A stretch of 64,000 bases of DNA from Nitratireductor aquibiodomus NL21 = JCM 21793 (GCF_000615975.1 NZ_BAMP01000005.1:36816-100815), one strand, 5' to 3'. Shown: positions 1-9,611, counted from the stretch's first letter. Numbers and translations are program-made. The notes: generated by a model not told the origin, from the sequence alone.

Positions 1-323
1 AGCAGGAACGACAGCACGGTCAGCGGCAGCGTAACGGCGAGACGGTCCATGATCTCGGGCAGCACCGGCGTGCGGCTGATAAAGGACGTGCCGAGATCGA
101 AACGCGCCAGACTGGTGATGAACTGGAGAAATTGCTGGGCGAGCGGCAGATCGGAACCGACCTGCCGCCGCGCGGCCGCGATCTGCGCTTCGTCGGCGCC
201 AACGGAGATCAGCGAATTGGCCGGATCACCGGGCAGGAGCCTGAGCAGTATGAACAGAACCACACAGGCCGCCAGAAGCGAGAAAAACAGAATGGCGAGC
301 CGCCGGGCGATGTAAACGAGGAT
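1..323 (-). CDS. ABC transporter permease, dipeptide/DppB type (partial, N-terminus only)
   Basis: The N-terminal ~107 residues of an inner-membrane permease that runs off the left edge. The reverse-strand reading begins LVYIARRLAILFFSLLAACV, a first membrane helix after a short basic tail, followed by LLPGDPANSL, the GDP motif typical of DppB/OppB permeases. It lies 60 bases downstream of the binding protein at 385-1898 and probably forms one importer with it. Start problem: a good ribosome site (GAGGGAGG) is followed at the right distance by ATC (321-323), not ATG, and there is no in-frame ATG/GTG/TTG nearby, so the start is either a rare ATC or a sequence error. Family assignment is firm, substrate is not. 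Confidence 0.8.
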   Translation of the reverse strand, partial: MLVYIARRLAILFFSLLAACVVLFILLRLLPGDPANSLISVGADEAQIAAARRQVGSDLPLAQQFLQFITSLARFDLGTSFISRTPVLPEIMDRLAVTLPLTVLSFL

Positions 324-343
324 CGGAACCTCCCTCAGGACAA

Positions 344-360
344 TTCCACGCGATGTGGAA
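344..360. promoter_or_regulatory. Small hairpin between binding protein and permease
   Basis: TTCCAC-GCGAT-GTGGAA is a perfect 6-bp stem with a 5-nt loop in the gap between the binding-protein stop and the permease start. It is the weakest of the hairpins that follow substrate-binding-protein genes in this window. It may stabilise the upstream mRNA; that role is inferred. Confidence 0.35.
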
Positions 361-384
361 CCGTATGGCGGCTCGCCGGATCGG

Positions 385-1898
385 TTACTGAGCCTGCTTG
401 ACGATATCGTATGCGAAGAACTGCGAGTTCAGGCCGTTGACCGGGTACCCGCTGACCGACGCGGTCGATACCACAATCTGCGGATAGAGATAAAGCCATC
501 CGCTGGCGGCATCCTCGGCGATAAGGCGGTTTGCCTGCGTGAGCTTCTCATCGCGTTCCGCTTCGGAGCCGCTGGCCTCCGCAGAGGCAATCAATTCCAC
601 ACTTGCGGGTTGTTGTAGCCCCAGTAGAAATTGGGATTGCCGTAGAACACGATGTCGCGGTGGTTCACATGTTCCTGCAGCGTCGCCTGGAAATCCTGCG
701 CCTGGTAGATCTTCGTGTACCACTCATTCGCGGTGATGATGTTGATCTCCACCTTGATGCCGACCTTGGCCAGTTCGTTCTGCAGGAACTGGGCGACGAT
801 CGGATGCGGGTCGTAGTTCGGCGTGTCGAGCGTGAAGGTGAAACCGTCCGCATAGCCGGCTTCGGCCAGCAGCGCCTTGGCGCTTTCCGGGTCATAGGCG
901 TCGACATCGTTCAGGTCGACATACCACGGGTCCGTCGGCGGAACGAAGGAGCCGATCAGCGTGCCGTGATCGCCCCAGATGGAGTTCAGCAGGCGCTTGC
1001 GGTCGATGGCGCGGGCAACGGCCTTGCGCACCTTCACATTGTCGAATGGGGCGACGCGGTCGTTATAGGCGAGCACTTCCTTGGTGGTGGACTGGCCATC
1101 GGTCACCACAAAGGAAGGATTGTCCTGAAACTGCATCAGGGAATCGGGGCTCTGCACGCTGGTGATGATGTCCACCGCATTGGTCAGAAGCGCGTTGTTG
1201 AGGGCGGTCGCCTCCTTGAAATAGGAGAAGGTCACGCCGCCATTCTTCGGCTTCTCACCCCAGTAGTTTTCATAGGGCGAAAGCGTGATGCTGGAGCCGC
1301 GCCGCCAGTTGTCGAGTTTGTAGGGGCCGGTGCCGTCCTCGCCGGAGGTCAGGTCCTCAGCGGCATCGTTGACGATCCACACATAGGTCAGATTGTAAGG
1401 CAGCGAGATGGAGCGCTCCTTGAGGGTGACGACGACCGTGCTGTCGTCCTTCGCCTCCACGCTCTCGATGTTCGCCAGGCTGCGCTTGCGCGAGCTCTGC
1501 GAAGTCTCGGCCGTCACGCGCTCGATGCTGTGCTTCACATCGGCCGCCGTCAACGGGTCGCCCGAGTGGAATGTGACGTCCGGCTGCAGCGTGAAGGTGT
1601 AGGTGAGACCGTCCTCGCTCATCTCGAAACCGGAGACCAGCTTTTCCACCACGTCGCCATCGTCGGTGAGCTGGAACAGGCCCTCATAGACATTGCCGTT
1701 GAAGGCCTCGTTGATGCCCTGCCCGGCACCTGCCGTGTTGTCGAGGTTCTGCGGCTCATAGAGCGAGCCGATGCGAATGACGGCGGAAGGGTCTGCATTG
1801 TCCTGCGCCATGGCGCCGGTCGCACCAACAATGGCGAACGCCACACTTATCGTCAGGCTGCGAAGGCCCAGACCCGTCTCTTTCAGCGATGCTGTCAT
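385..1898 (-). CDS. ABC transporter substrate-binding protein, family 5 (peptide/nickel/nucleoside type), frameshifted
   Basis: Periplasmic solute receptor of ~503 residues. The start ATG at 1898 has an AAGGACAAG ribosome site and gives a Sec signal peptide ending near AMAQD. The body has the SBP_bac_5 hallmarks: GLTYTFTLQPDVTFHSGDPLTA at about residues 90-110, and LNNALLTNAVDIITS. The frame breaks near 598, where codons for NNPQV run into a stop; adding one G to the GG there restores NNPQVWELIASAEA and an open frame to the TAA at 385. The restored C-terminus ends FFAYDIVKQAQ. It is followed by a matching permease. Peptide-type receptors also bind nucleosides, opines or sugars, so deoxynucleoside-related uptake is possible given deoC upstream but unproven. 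Confidence 0.85.
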
Positions 1899-2111
1899 CT
1901 TGCTTGTCCTTTGCGAATTCCAAACCGCGCAGTCGCCTGGCCCGTGGCCACGAACCCGCAGTTTCGTGGCTAATCTAACCGGCAAACACGATGACTGCGA
2001 GACATTTGAATCCCGCAAAGAGCAAAATGTTCGCACCGGACCGACATTTCTGCCGGGCCGATGCGAAATTTATTCCTTCAGAACGCTAATTCGTAGAACG
2101 TAAGACACGCG

Positions 2112-4522
2112 TCACGCGCCGTAGGGAACCCAGATGTTCTTCACCTGAACGGCACGGCGCAGATAGTCGCGCCCGCGTCCCTGCGCGTCATCCAGCCAAT
2201 CCGGCATGCGGCCATTGTTGACCCAGGTTGCCTTCAGGTTCCCGGCCGACGCCTTCTCCACCATAGCGCTGCCTTCAGCCGAGCCGAAATACCAGAGGGC
2301 TGCCACCTCGTCGTGCTCGGCAAGCGTCTTCACCAGAAGATCGCGCTCGCCGGTGACGATGTTCACCACGCCACCCGGCACATCGGACGTGTCGAGCACC
2401 TGATAGAAATCGCCGGCAACCAGAGGATGACGTGCGGACGGCACGACCACGACCCGGTTGCCCATGGCAATGGCCGGCAGCACCAGCGAAACCAGAGACA
2501 GAAGCGGCGCTTCGTCCGGGCAGGCAATGCCCATAACCCCAAAGGCTCGTTCATGGCAAGGGTCACATGGCGCGACTGGGTGGAATGAACCGCGCCGTCG
2601 AATTTGTCGGCCTGCGCCGCGTAATAGAAGATGCGGCGCAGCGCGGTGTCGAACTCTTCGGTCGCCTTCTTCGCGCTGATGCCAGTGCTCTCGCACAGAA
2701 GCGCTTCCATGCCCGCGCGCCGCGCCTCCAGGTTTTCGCCAAGATAATAAAGCACCTGCGCGCGATTGTGGCCGGTCGCGCCACCCCAGCCGCCGGCCTT
2801 CGCCGCTGCCTCGACCGCGTTGCGAATGTCCTTGCGATTGCCGATGCCGGCCTGCCCGATCAGCACCCCGCCCTTGCCGGCAACCGAATAGACATAGCCG
2901 CCATCGGGCCTTGCCTGCTTGCCGCCGATATAATTCTTCATGGTCCGGTCGATGCCCTCGACCAGAACCTTGCCCTCACCCGCCGGAGAGGCTGAGGGTA
3001 CGAAGGCTTCCGATGCCTTGGGAGCGGAAAGTTTCTTTTCCCAGTCGGCCGTGAGATATTCGTAAAGCCCCTCGCGCGCGCCCTCGCGCCCGAAACCGCT
3101 CTCGCGATAACCGCCGAACCCTGCGCCCGCATCGAGCATATTGGTGCAGTTGATCCAGACCACGCCGGCTTTCACGCGCGCGGCGAGATCCAGCGCCACA
3201 TTGATGTTTTCCGACCAGACGGAAGCAGCAAGCCCGTAGCGGCTGTTGTTGGCGAGTGCTGCGGCCTCGTCCGGTGTGCGGAAGGTCATCGAGGCCGCTA
3301 TGGGGCCGAAGATTTCCACCTGGCAGACGGTCGCGGCGGCTTCGACATCGGTGAAGAAGCCGGGCGCAATGTAATTGCCCTTCTCGGGCAGCGGGGCGGA
3401 AGCCTGCCAGAGCTGCCCGCCTTCCTCGACACCCTTTGCCACCAGCGCGGAAATCCGCTCCACCTGAACCGGCGACACTATGGCGCCCACATCGGTGGAT
3501 TTGTCGAGCGGGTCGCCGACGCGCAGCGTTTCAAGACGTGCCTTCAGCTTGGCATGAAAGCGCTCGGCAATCCCTTCCTGCACGATCAGGCGCGAGCCGG
3601 CGCAGCACACCTCGCCCTGGTTGAACCAGATCGCGTCCACCACGCCCTCGACAGCCGCGTCGATATCGGCATCCTCGAACACGATGAACGGCGACTTGCC
3701 GCCCAGCTCCAGTGAAAGCTTCTTGCCGGAACCGGCAATCTGCTCGCGGATGACGCGACCCACCTGCGTGGAGCCGGTAAAGGCCACCTTGTCGACGCCC
3801 GCATGGCCGCAGATGGTGGCACCCGTTGTGCCATCGCCCTGAACGATGTTGACCACGCCGGCAGGCAAGCCAACCTCGTGGCAGATCTCGGCAAAGGCGA
3901 CAGCCGTCAGCGGCGTCAGGTCGGCCGGCTTCAGCACCACCGTGTTGCCGGCGGCCAGCGCCGGCGCGATCTTCCAGGCGAGCATCAATAGCGGGAAATT
4001 CCACGGGATCACCTGCCCGCACACACCCACGGGCGAGAAGCCGCGGAACTCGTCTTCCACCATCTCGGCCCAGCCGGCGTGGTGATAGAAGTGGCGGGCG
4101 ACCAGCGGAATGTCGATGTCGCGCGTCTCGCGCACCGGCTTGCCATTGTCCATGGTTTCCAGCACCGCCAGAAAGCGCGAGCGCTTCTGCACATGGCGGG
4201 CAATCGCATAGAGATATTTCGCGCGTTGATGGCCGGAGAACTTCGACCATTTGCCGAATGCACCACGCGCCGCTTTCACGGCGGCGTCCACATCCTCTGC
4301 CATGCCGCAGGCGATCTCGGCCAGCTGCGACCCGTCCGACGGATTGGATACGGCAATCTGGCGCGCACCCTTCGGTTTGACAAACCGCCCGTCGATGAAA
4401 TGGCCAAAGGAGCGGCCATGGGAATCGAGCCACGCAACAACATCGCCATTGGCTTCCGGAGAGGGGCCGTATTCCATGGTGCTCAGAATATCCTTGATGG
4501 AAGACATGTCTTTGATCCTCAT
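2112..4522 (-). CDS. Two-domain aldehyde dehydrogenase family protein, frameshifted
   Basis: About 803 residues, roughly two aldehyde dehydrogenase units in one chain. Domain 1 (about residues 25-490) is complete: the catalytic cysteine lies in NQGEVCCAGSR, the general-base glutamate in LELGGKSPF, and the NAD-site PWNFPLLMLAWKIAPAL is present. Domain 2 (about 510-803) keeps the N-terminal fold and GNRVVVVPS but shows no EVC-type catalytic cysteine and is short, so it is probably non-catalytic. The frame breaks near 2543; one extra T in TTT restores NEPFGVMGIACPDEAPLL. The ATG overlaps the deoC stop (ATGA), so the two are translationally coupled. Probable role: oxidising acetaldehyde released by DeoC; other aldehydes are possible. 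Confidence 0.85.
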
Positions 4523-5564
4523 GCGACCGCGTGACGGTTGGCGCTGGAATAGCGGCCGGTCACGTAGTGCTCCAATTGCCGTTCAATGTCGCCGAGAAGC
4601 GAGCTGGCGCCGATGCGGAACAGGTCCGGCTCCAGCCAGCGATTGCCGGCCTCCTCTTTCATGAGCGTCAGCCAGGCAAGCGCATCCTTGGCGGTCTTGA
4701 GGCCGCCCGCCGGCTTGAACCCGACGATCTGGCCCGAATATTCGCGATAGTCGCGCAGCGCCCGCACCATGGTCAGGCTTACCGGCAGTGTGGCGTTCAC
4801 GCCTTCCTTGCCTGTCGACGTCTTGATGAAATCGGACCCTGCCTGCATGGCCACCATCGAGGCGCGGTAGACATTGGTGAGCGTGCTGAGATCGCCGGTT
4901 GCCAGAATGGCTTTCAGATGCGCCGCGCCGCAGGCCTCGCGCATCGCGGCAATCTCGTCATAAAGCGCGCTCCAGTTCTGGGTCAGCACGTGCTCGCGCG
5001 TGATCACGATGTCGATCTCATGCGCGCCCTCCTCCACCGCATAGCGGATTTCCGCCAGCCGCAGCGGCAGGGGCATGAGGCCTGCCGGAAACCCGGTGGC
5101 GACCGATGCAACGGGGATGTTGCTGCCTTCCAGCGCCTTGACCGCATGGCCAACCATGGTCGGATAGACACAGACGGCGCCGGTGGTGATGCCGGCATCG
5201 GCAAGCCCCAGCCTGCCAGAATGTCCTCGCGCACCGGACGCCGCGCCTTGGCGCAAAGCCGTCGCACGCGGCCCGGCGTGTCATCGCCGGCAAGCGTGGT
5301 CAAGTCGATACAGGTGATGGCCTTCACCAGCCAGGCCGCCTGATAGGCCTTCTTGACCGAGCGACGCGCCGTCAGCGAGCCCGCCCGGCGCTCAGCCGCC
5401 GTGCGGTTGACGGTCACATCCTCGAACCATTCGGGTTTCAGTTGCGTACCGGTGTTTCGGGCGAGTGCGTCGGTCATGGCTGCGTCCGTGGTTTCGGTTG
5501 TGCCGGCGAGGCGGGCACCCGATCGATATGTTACGATAGAAACATTATGTTTGGATCGTTTCAT
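4519..5564 (-). CDS. deoC: Deoxyribose-phosphate aldolase, frameshifted
   Basis: Class I aldolase that cleaves 2-deoxyribose 5-phosphate to glyceraldehyde 3-phosphate and acetaldehyde in the cytoplasm. The conserved parts are TCIDLTTLAGDDT, ITTGAVCVYP, VATGFPAGLMPLPLRLAE, EIDIVITREHVL, the Schiff-base lysine in DFIKTSTGKEGVNATLP, and VGFKPAGGLKTAKDALAW. The frame breaks near 5212; one extra base (ggctgg to ggcctgg) joins VREDILAG to LGLADAGITTG. I place the start at ATG 5564 (MKRSKHNV), after GAGGGGTGG; a shorter start at MTDALARN is possible. It is first in the minus-strand operon with the aldehyde dehydrogenase. The family is certain; the N-terminus is approximate. Confidence 0.92.
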
Positions 5565-5706
5565 AATTTCCACCCCTCTGTCAAGCCGCCCCGCCTTGCC
5601 ACAGGCCAAGCCCAGGGGTTACTTTGCCGAGAGGACAACTCCGGGCGGCAAGGCTCATTTGGCGATGCCGGCGCAACCGGAGCACAGGGGACGCGGCCGG
5701 CAGCAA

Positions 5707-6213
5707 ATGGGGCATCTTTCGCAGATCGAACTGCTTCTTCCCGAGCTGCGTGCCTATGCGCGCTCGATCTGCGGGCCTGCGGAAAGCCCGGAGGATCTGG
5801 TTCAGGACGCGGTCGAACGTGCCCTGCGTCACCAAACCCGCCCCGGACACATGGACGAACTGCGCCCCTGGATGTTTCGCGTCATCCGCAACCTGCATTA
5901 TGACGAACTCAGAAAAAGACGTGTGCGCCGTGAATATATCGCAGTGCAAAAACGTCTTATGGATGAAAGCGACGGAACGGGCAGCGCAGGCCGCGATGTT
6001 CTGATCCGCCTCGCCTTCGAGAGACTGCCGCCCGAAACACGGGAGGTGCTGTTTCTCATCGACATAATGGGTTTCAAATATGCGGAGGCGGCGGACGTCA
6101 TGAACGTGCCCATTGGCACCGTCATGAGCCGCGTCAGCAGGGCCCGGAAAGAACTTTTGCGCCGCGTCAACGGCGACGGCCAGGATGAAGAGCAGGCAAA
6201 GCAGACTCCATGA
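5707..6213 (+). CDS. ECF-type RNA polymerase sigma factor
   Basis: About 168 residues from ATG 5707; ATG 5665 would add 14. Region 2 reads ELRAYARSICGPAESPED followed by LVQDAVERALRH, and region 4 reads RLPPETREVLFLIDIMGF with the helix-turn-helix VPIGTVMSRVSRARKELL. Its stop overlaps the next start (ATGA), and the next gene is its membrane anti-sigma partner. The pair faces a sulfite dehydrogenase/cytochrome operon. From memory, a similar ECF pair adjoins the sorT-sorU sulfite locus of Sinorhizobium meliloti and ECF factors control it; I infer the same role here. No ribosome site clearly decides between the two starts. Confidence 0.9.
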   Translation: MGHLSQIELLLPELRAYARSICGPAESPEDLVQDAVERALRHQTRPGHMDELRPWMFRVIRNLHYDELRKRRVRREYIAVQKRLMDESDGTGSAGRDVLIRLAFERLPPETREVLFLIDIMGFKYAEAADVMNVPIGTVMSRVSRARKELLRRVNGDGQDEEQAKQTP

Positions 6214-6953
6214 GCAAGGTAACGGAAGAGGATTTCATCAGGGTCAACGCATTTCACGACGGCGAAATGATCGAGGACCGCGCAGCTTTTGCACGCCGGC
6301 TCGAGGCAGAGCCGGAATTGAAGGCGGCGCTCGCCGAAATCCGCGAAATGTCCGCCAGCCTGAAGGCCCTGAAGCCGCAGCCAGCCACACAACCATCTGC
6401 GCGAAACGACAACCGTAGTGCAGGGCGCCGATGGGGACCCTGGTGGGTCGGCTCAGCCCTTGCGGCTTCCGTCGCACTCGCCATTGTCCTCGCTTATCCG
6501 CTCACCCGCCCGGATACGCCTGCACCGGAAGATCCACTCGCCATTCACGAGACTTTCTCCGCTCAGGCATTTGTTTCGCAGGACGGTGTTTTCCAGACTG
6601 TTTCGGGCGAAGAGATCGCTCTGTTCCCCGATCTCTCGGCGGCCAATCTCACGCTTGTCGCGGTCAGGAAAGTGCCGCATGGCGTGGCAGCCCATTTCGC
6701 CGGCCGGGAGGGTTGCCGCCTGACGGTCTTTTCGAGCGAAAAGCCGCTGAATGCAGGAGGCTCTGCCGCGGATCTGCAGAGCGCGGCATGGGAAGTTCCC
6801 GACCGCCTCTATCGGATCGTCGCCACCGGCATGGATGCAGGCAAGTTCGCGGCAATCACGGCCTATCTGGAACAGGCGACGCGCAGGATGGCGCAACCCG
6901 ACACCGTGATCGCTCTAAGGGACGCGACCGCACAGGCCACATCCTGCGGCTAG
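6210..6953 (+). CDS. Membrane anti-sigma factor
   Basis: 247 residues with the plan of an anti-sigma factor. The cytoplasmic N-terminal part (1-75) contains FIRVNAFHDGEMIEDRAAFA, the usual short sigma-binding helix bundle. One membrane helix follows (about 80-100, WVGSALAASVALAIVLAYPL), then a periplasmic domain of ~145 residues. I see no HxxxCxxC zinc motif. Translationally coupled to the sigma gene. The periplasmic part may sense the inducing signal, perhaps sulfite or another sulfur compound given the neighbours. The TAG stop (6951-6953) is also the first bases of a repeat element, so the original C-terminus may have been altered by that element. Confidence 0.85.
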   Translation: MSKVTEEDFIRVNAFHDGEMIEDRAAFARRLEAEPELKAALAEIREMSASLKALKPQPATQPSARNDNRSAGRRWGPWWVGSALAASVALAIVLAYPLTRPDTPAPEDPLAIHETFSAQAFVSQDGVFQTVSGEEIALFPDLSAANLTLVAVRKVPHGVAAHFAGREGCRLTVFSSEKPLNAGGSAADLQSAAWEVPDRLYRIVATGMDAGKFAAITAYLEQATRRMAQPDTVIALRDATAQATSCG

Positions 6954-7122
6954 AGCAATTCCAGGAAAAGTGGGAACCGGTTTTCCGCCCGGAATTGCAA
7001 AAAAAACAACAAATTAGAGCGCTTTCGCGATTCAACCAAAAGCGGAAGTGCTCTAGAGCAAACCTTTGCACCGCTTCACCCAGGCCGGGTGAAGCGGTGC
7101 AGGCTTCGGTCCGATGCTCTAG
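6952..7122. repeat. Three-module palindromic intergenic repeat (Rhizobiales type)
   Basis: Three hairpins in a row fill the space between two convergent genes. Module 1 (6955-6998): GCAATTCC pairs with GGAATTGC and, inside, GGAAAA with TTTTCC. Module 2 (7016-7054): AGAGC pairs with GCTCT around a pyrimidine-rich arm. Module 3 (7055-7120): AGAGCA/TGCTCT enclose a perfect 14-bp stem, GCACCGCTTCACCC with GGGTGAAGCGGTGC, loop AGGCC (7068-7100). Module 1 resembles an intergenic palindrome I know to be frequent in rhizobial genomes. It probably acts as a bidirectional transcription stop. Both flanking genes end with TAG inside its TAGAGCA ends. Confidence 0.8.
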
Positions 7123-7856
7123 TTCGGATTGGGGAAGTTGGGGCGGTCCTCATTATAGTGCGTCGCCAGATAGTCGAGTATCTCGGTGCGATCCGGTTCC
7201 GGAATGTCGTCCATGCCCTGCTCGTCGACCATCCATTCAAGCATCTCGTCCCAGCTCACGGGTGAGACCCTGCTGCGCGACAATCATTTCCGAATGGCAG
7301 GCAGTACAGGCGTAGAAGGTCGTATCGACCCCGGCGCGACCTTCAGACGTCCGAAATCACCCTCGATCTCCTGAACGTCGCCCTTCGCAGGTTCCGCGCT
7401 CGCTGTCTGCTCGGCCGGGGCGGCCTCTTCCACTGCGGCACCGGACTGAACGGGCGTGTCGGAGAAGGTGCCTAGATAAGCGATCAGGTTGACGCGGTCT
7501 TCTTCCTTCTTGAGGCCGGCAAAGGCCATTTTGGTGCCCTTCACCTCGGCGCGGGGCTGAAGCAGATAAGCGTCCAGCCGTTCGACCGTCCACTCCCCGC
7601 CATATGCCTTCATGGCAGGCGAGTAGGAGTAGCCTTCAACCTGTGCGACCGGCTTGCCGACCACTCCATAGAGATTGGGGCCAACCTTGTTCTTGCCGTC
7701 CTTATCGATCGTGTGGCATGCAACGCACCGCTTGAAGAGCTTTTCGCCTTTTGCGGTGTCGGCATCGGCCAGCCCGGCCTGAACATCCGCCAGAGCGGGC
7801 GTGGCGGCAAAGAGAGCAAGTCCGACAACACCCAGCCGAACGCGAGCAAGCTTCAT
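7119..7856 (-). CDS. Di-haem c-type cytochrome, electron acceptor of sulfite dehydrogenase, frameshifted twice
   Basis: Periplasmic cytochrome with a signal peptide ([20 protein letters not shown]). Domain 1 carries CVACH and the distal TKMAFAGLK methionine region, as in class I cytochrome c. After a linker rich in Ala/Glu/Pro, a second haem motif CTACH appears in [18 protein letters not shown], then [13 protein letters not shown] to the end. Two breaks: near 7330 one extra G in a G-run restores [13 protein letters not shown]; near 7254 a further two-base correction (or removal of one) restores WDEMLEWM. Start ATG 7856 follows GGAG at a good distance. It is second in the operon after the molybdenum enzyme, so I infer it takes electrons from sulfite oxidation. 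Confidence 0.82.
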
Positions 7857-7882
7857 TCTTCTTTTCTCCATGGAAATGGGGT

Positions 7883-7911
7883 CCGTGAAGCGGCATTCCA
7901 CCGCTTCACGG
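7883..7911. promoter_or_regulatory. Strong hairpin between sulfite dehydrogenase and cytochrome genes
   Basis: CCGTGAAGCGG-CATTCCA-CCGCTTCACGG is a perfect 11-bp stem with a 7-nt loop in the 88-base gap inside the operon. There is no T-run after it in the direction of transcription, so it is more likely an mRNA processing or stability element than a full terminator. It shares the 9-mer CCGCTTCAC with module 3 of the repeat at 6952-7122. Confidence 0.6.
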
Positions 7912-7944
7912 TATCATGATGATTGAGCAAGTTGCGCTGTGCGA

Positions 7945-9240
7945 TCAGCTCGCGCGCACACCAACCCGGTGCATCGTGTTGTTGAGATAACCCTTGGGAT
8001 TCCAGGCGATTGCGAAAGGCTGCATGTCGCCCTCACTGTCCGTCGCCCGCGCCCAGACCTCATAGTAGCCGGCCTGCGGGAATGTCACCTTGCTGCGCCA
8101 GTTCTGCCAGGCGCCGTCATTGACCGGATCGTCCAGTTCCACTTCCTGCCAGGTCGTGCCGAAATCAATGGAAATATCCAGCCTGCTGATGGAACGGTCG
8201 CCCGACCACGCATGGCCGCGCACCTCCGTTTCCATGCCGATATCCGCACCCTTGGCCGGGAAGGTGATGAGAGATTTCACCGGCATGCGTTCGATGATGA
8301 CGAAATCTTCTTCAGGCACTTCCTGGCCGGGCGCCACCGGATAGGCCGGCACACGATAGGAGGTGCCCGTCATCTTGGGGCCGTCATGAACCTGATCACG
8401 CAGCTCGATGCGGGTCAGCCATTTCTGGGCGGTCGAGGCCGGCCAGCCCGGCACCACCAGGCGCAGCGGCGCGCCATTCATCGGGTGCAGCGCCTCGCCG
8501 TTCATCTCGAAGGCAATGAGAATGTTGTCGGTCATCGCCTTGTCGATGGGCAGACCGCGCGAAATCGGCAGCTTGTCGGGGTTACCCGAAAGGTGGCCGT
8601 CTGCGCCGTAGTGGGCGGTGTAGACGACATTCGACTGGACACCGGCCTTTTCAAGCACGTCCTTCAGCCGAACGCCCGTCCATTCCGAGCAGGCCACGGC
8701 GCCATGGGTCCACTGGTTGCCCTTCGCCGGCGGATCGAAGGCGCTGCGGCCATTGCCGCCGCATTCCAGCGTGAGTTGCAGCGTCACCACTTCAAACTGC
8801 TCGCGCAGATCGGCGATGGAAAGCTCGAGCTTGTTGTCGACGAAACCGTCAATCATCAGTGTCCAGCTTTCCGGGTTCACATCCTGTGGCGGGATGCCAT
8901 TGTTGCGAATGAAATGCCGGCTCGTGGGCGTGACCGCATCGTCAAGCAGTTCAGCCGGGGTCTCGGCGTTGACCGGGCGGTCGTTGAGAAGCGTCAGCCC
9001 CTCCTTTCCGGCCAGCACGTCGCTGTCCTGTGCGAATGCCGCCGGCACCAGCCCCGCAGGCATGTTGCGGTGAAACGGTATCGAAGCCCCGACCATGGCA
9101 GCCATGGTGGCGAGCCCGGTGTTTTTCAGGAAACCACGACGCCCCGAATTGACGATGCCTTCCGAAGGCTCTGCAGGATGACCATCATCCGCAGGTGCGG
9201 CCCCGTCCCGGGCCCTGGTTGTCTCGGCGATGCGCGTCAT
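7945..9240 (-). CDS. Sulfite dehydrogenase, molybdenum cofactor subunit (SorT/SoxC-like)
   Basis: Periplasmic enzyme of the sulfite oxidase family, expected to oxidise sulfite to sulfate and pass electrons to a cytochrome. Start ATG 9240 follows AGGGAGGAACC; a longer start at 9282 exists but lacks a site. A Tat signal (RRGFLKNTGLATMAAM, about residues 34-49) fits export of a folded molybdoprotein. The Mo-ligating cysteine is in LTLECGGNGRSAF, preceded by the oxidoreductase core around NNGIPPQDVNPESWTL; the C-terminal dimerisation domain has GHAWSGDRSISRLDISIDFG. First gene of the operon with the di-haem cytochrome, divergent from the HerA gene. No SoxD-type haem domain is fused, which favours the SorT class over SoxC. 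Confidence 0.88.
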   Translation of the reverse strand: MTRIAETTRARDGAAPADDGHPAEPSEGIVNSGRRGFLKNTGLATMAAMVGASIPFHRNMPAGLVPAAFAQDSDVLAGKEGLTLLNDRPVNAETPAELLDDAVTPTSRHFIRNNGIPPQDVNPESWTLMIDGFVDNKLELSIADLREQFEVVTLQLTLECGGNGRSAFDPPAKGNQWTHGAVACSEWTGVRLKDVLEKAGVQSNVVYTAHYGADGHLSGNPDKLPISRGLPIDKAMTDNILIAFEMNGEALHPMNGAPLRLVVPGWPASTAQKWLTRIELRDQVHDGPKMTGTSYRVPAYPVAPGQEVPEEDFVIIERMPVKSLITFPAKGADIGMETEVRGHAWSGDRSISRLDISIDFGTTWQEVELDDPVNDGAWQNWRSKVTFPQAGYYEVWARATDSEGDMQPFAIAWNPKGYLNNTMHRVGVRAS

Positions 9241-9611
9241 CTGGTTCCTCCCTCTGCGCTGGCGAAATTGGCTGGCGGACACATCTGTAGGTATGCGTCG
9301 ACACAGAGACGTGCGAAGCGGGAAAATTATTCCATCATTCCGCGTCGTTTCTGGCGGAAATCTACGCGTCTTAACGAAAAATCATGGAATGCATGGCAAA
9401 TTCCCGCCTTACGCGCCTGAACAAAAACAATGTCTCCGGTAGGCTGCAGGAAGCGGACATTCATGGTTGAGCACCAAAACGGTATCGCACACGCGGCACC
9501 CGGCCAAAACGCACCAGACTGCCACGTATGCTCCGTTAAGGCTCGGAAGCCTATATCGAGCTGCCGATTGTCAGAACGACGGAGGAGCTTCGCACAACTG
9601 TCGGAAAATTC
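9241..9611. other. 371-base gap: divergent promoter region
   Basis: Lies between the divergent sulfite dehydrogenase and HerA starts. The left half is the 5' leader of the dehydrogenase and should hold its promoter; the GGAAT-rich stretch at 9325-9430 is a plausible ECF target, but I cannot align a convincing -35/-10 pair. From 9540 to 9611 the HerA frame is open and protein-like but has no start codon (see findings). Confidence 0.4.

Noticed and set aside
603..1973. 456-codon open frame on the plus strand
   Set aside because: It runs antisense to the peptide-type binding protein, is rich in R/V/G/H typical of GC-rich shadow frames, and shows no motif.
7939..9420. 493-codon open frame on the plus strand
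   Set aside because: Antisense to the sulfite dehydrogenase, which has all family motifs; no domain or start signal of its own.
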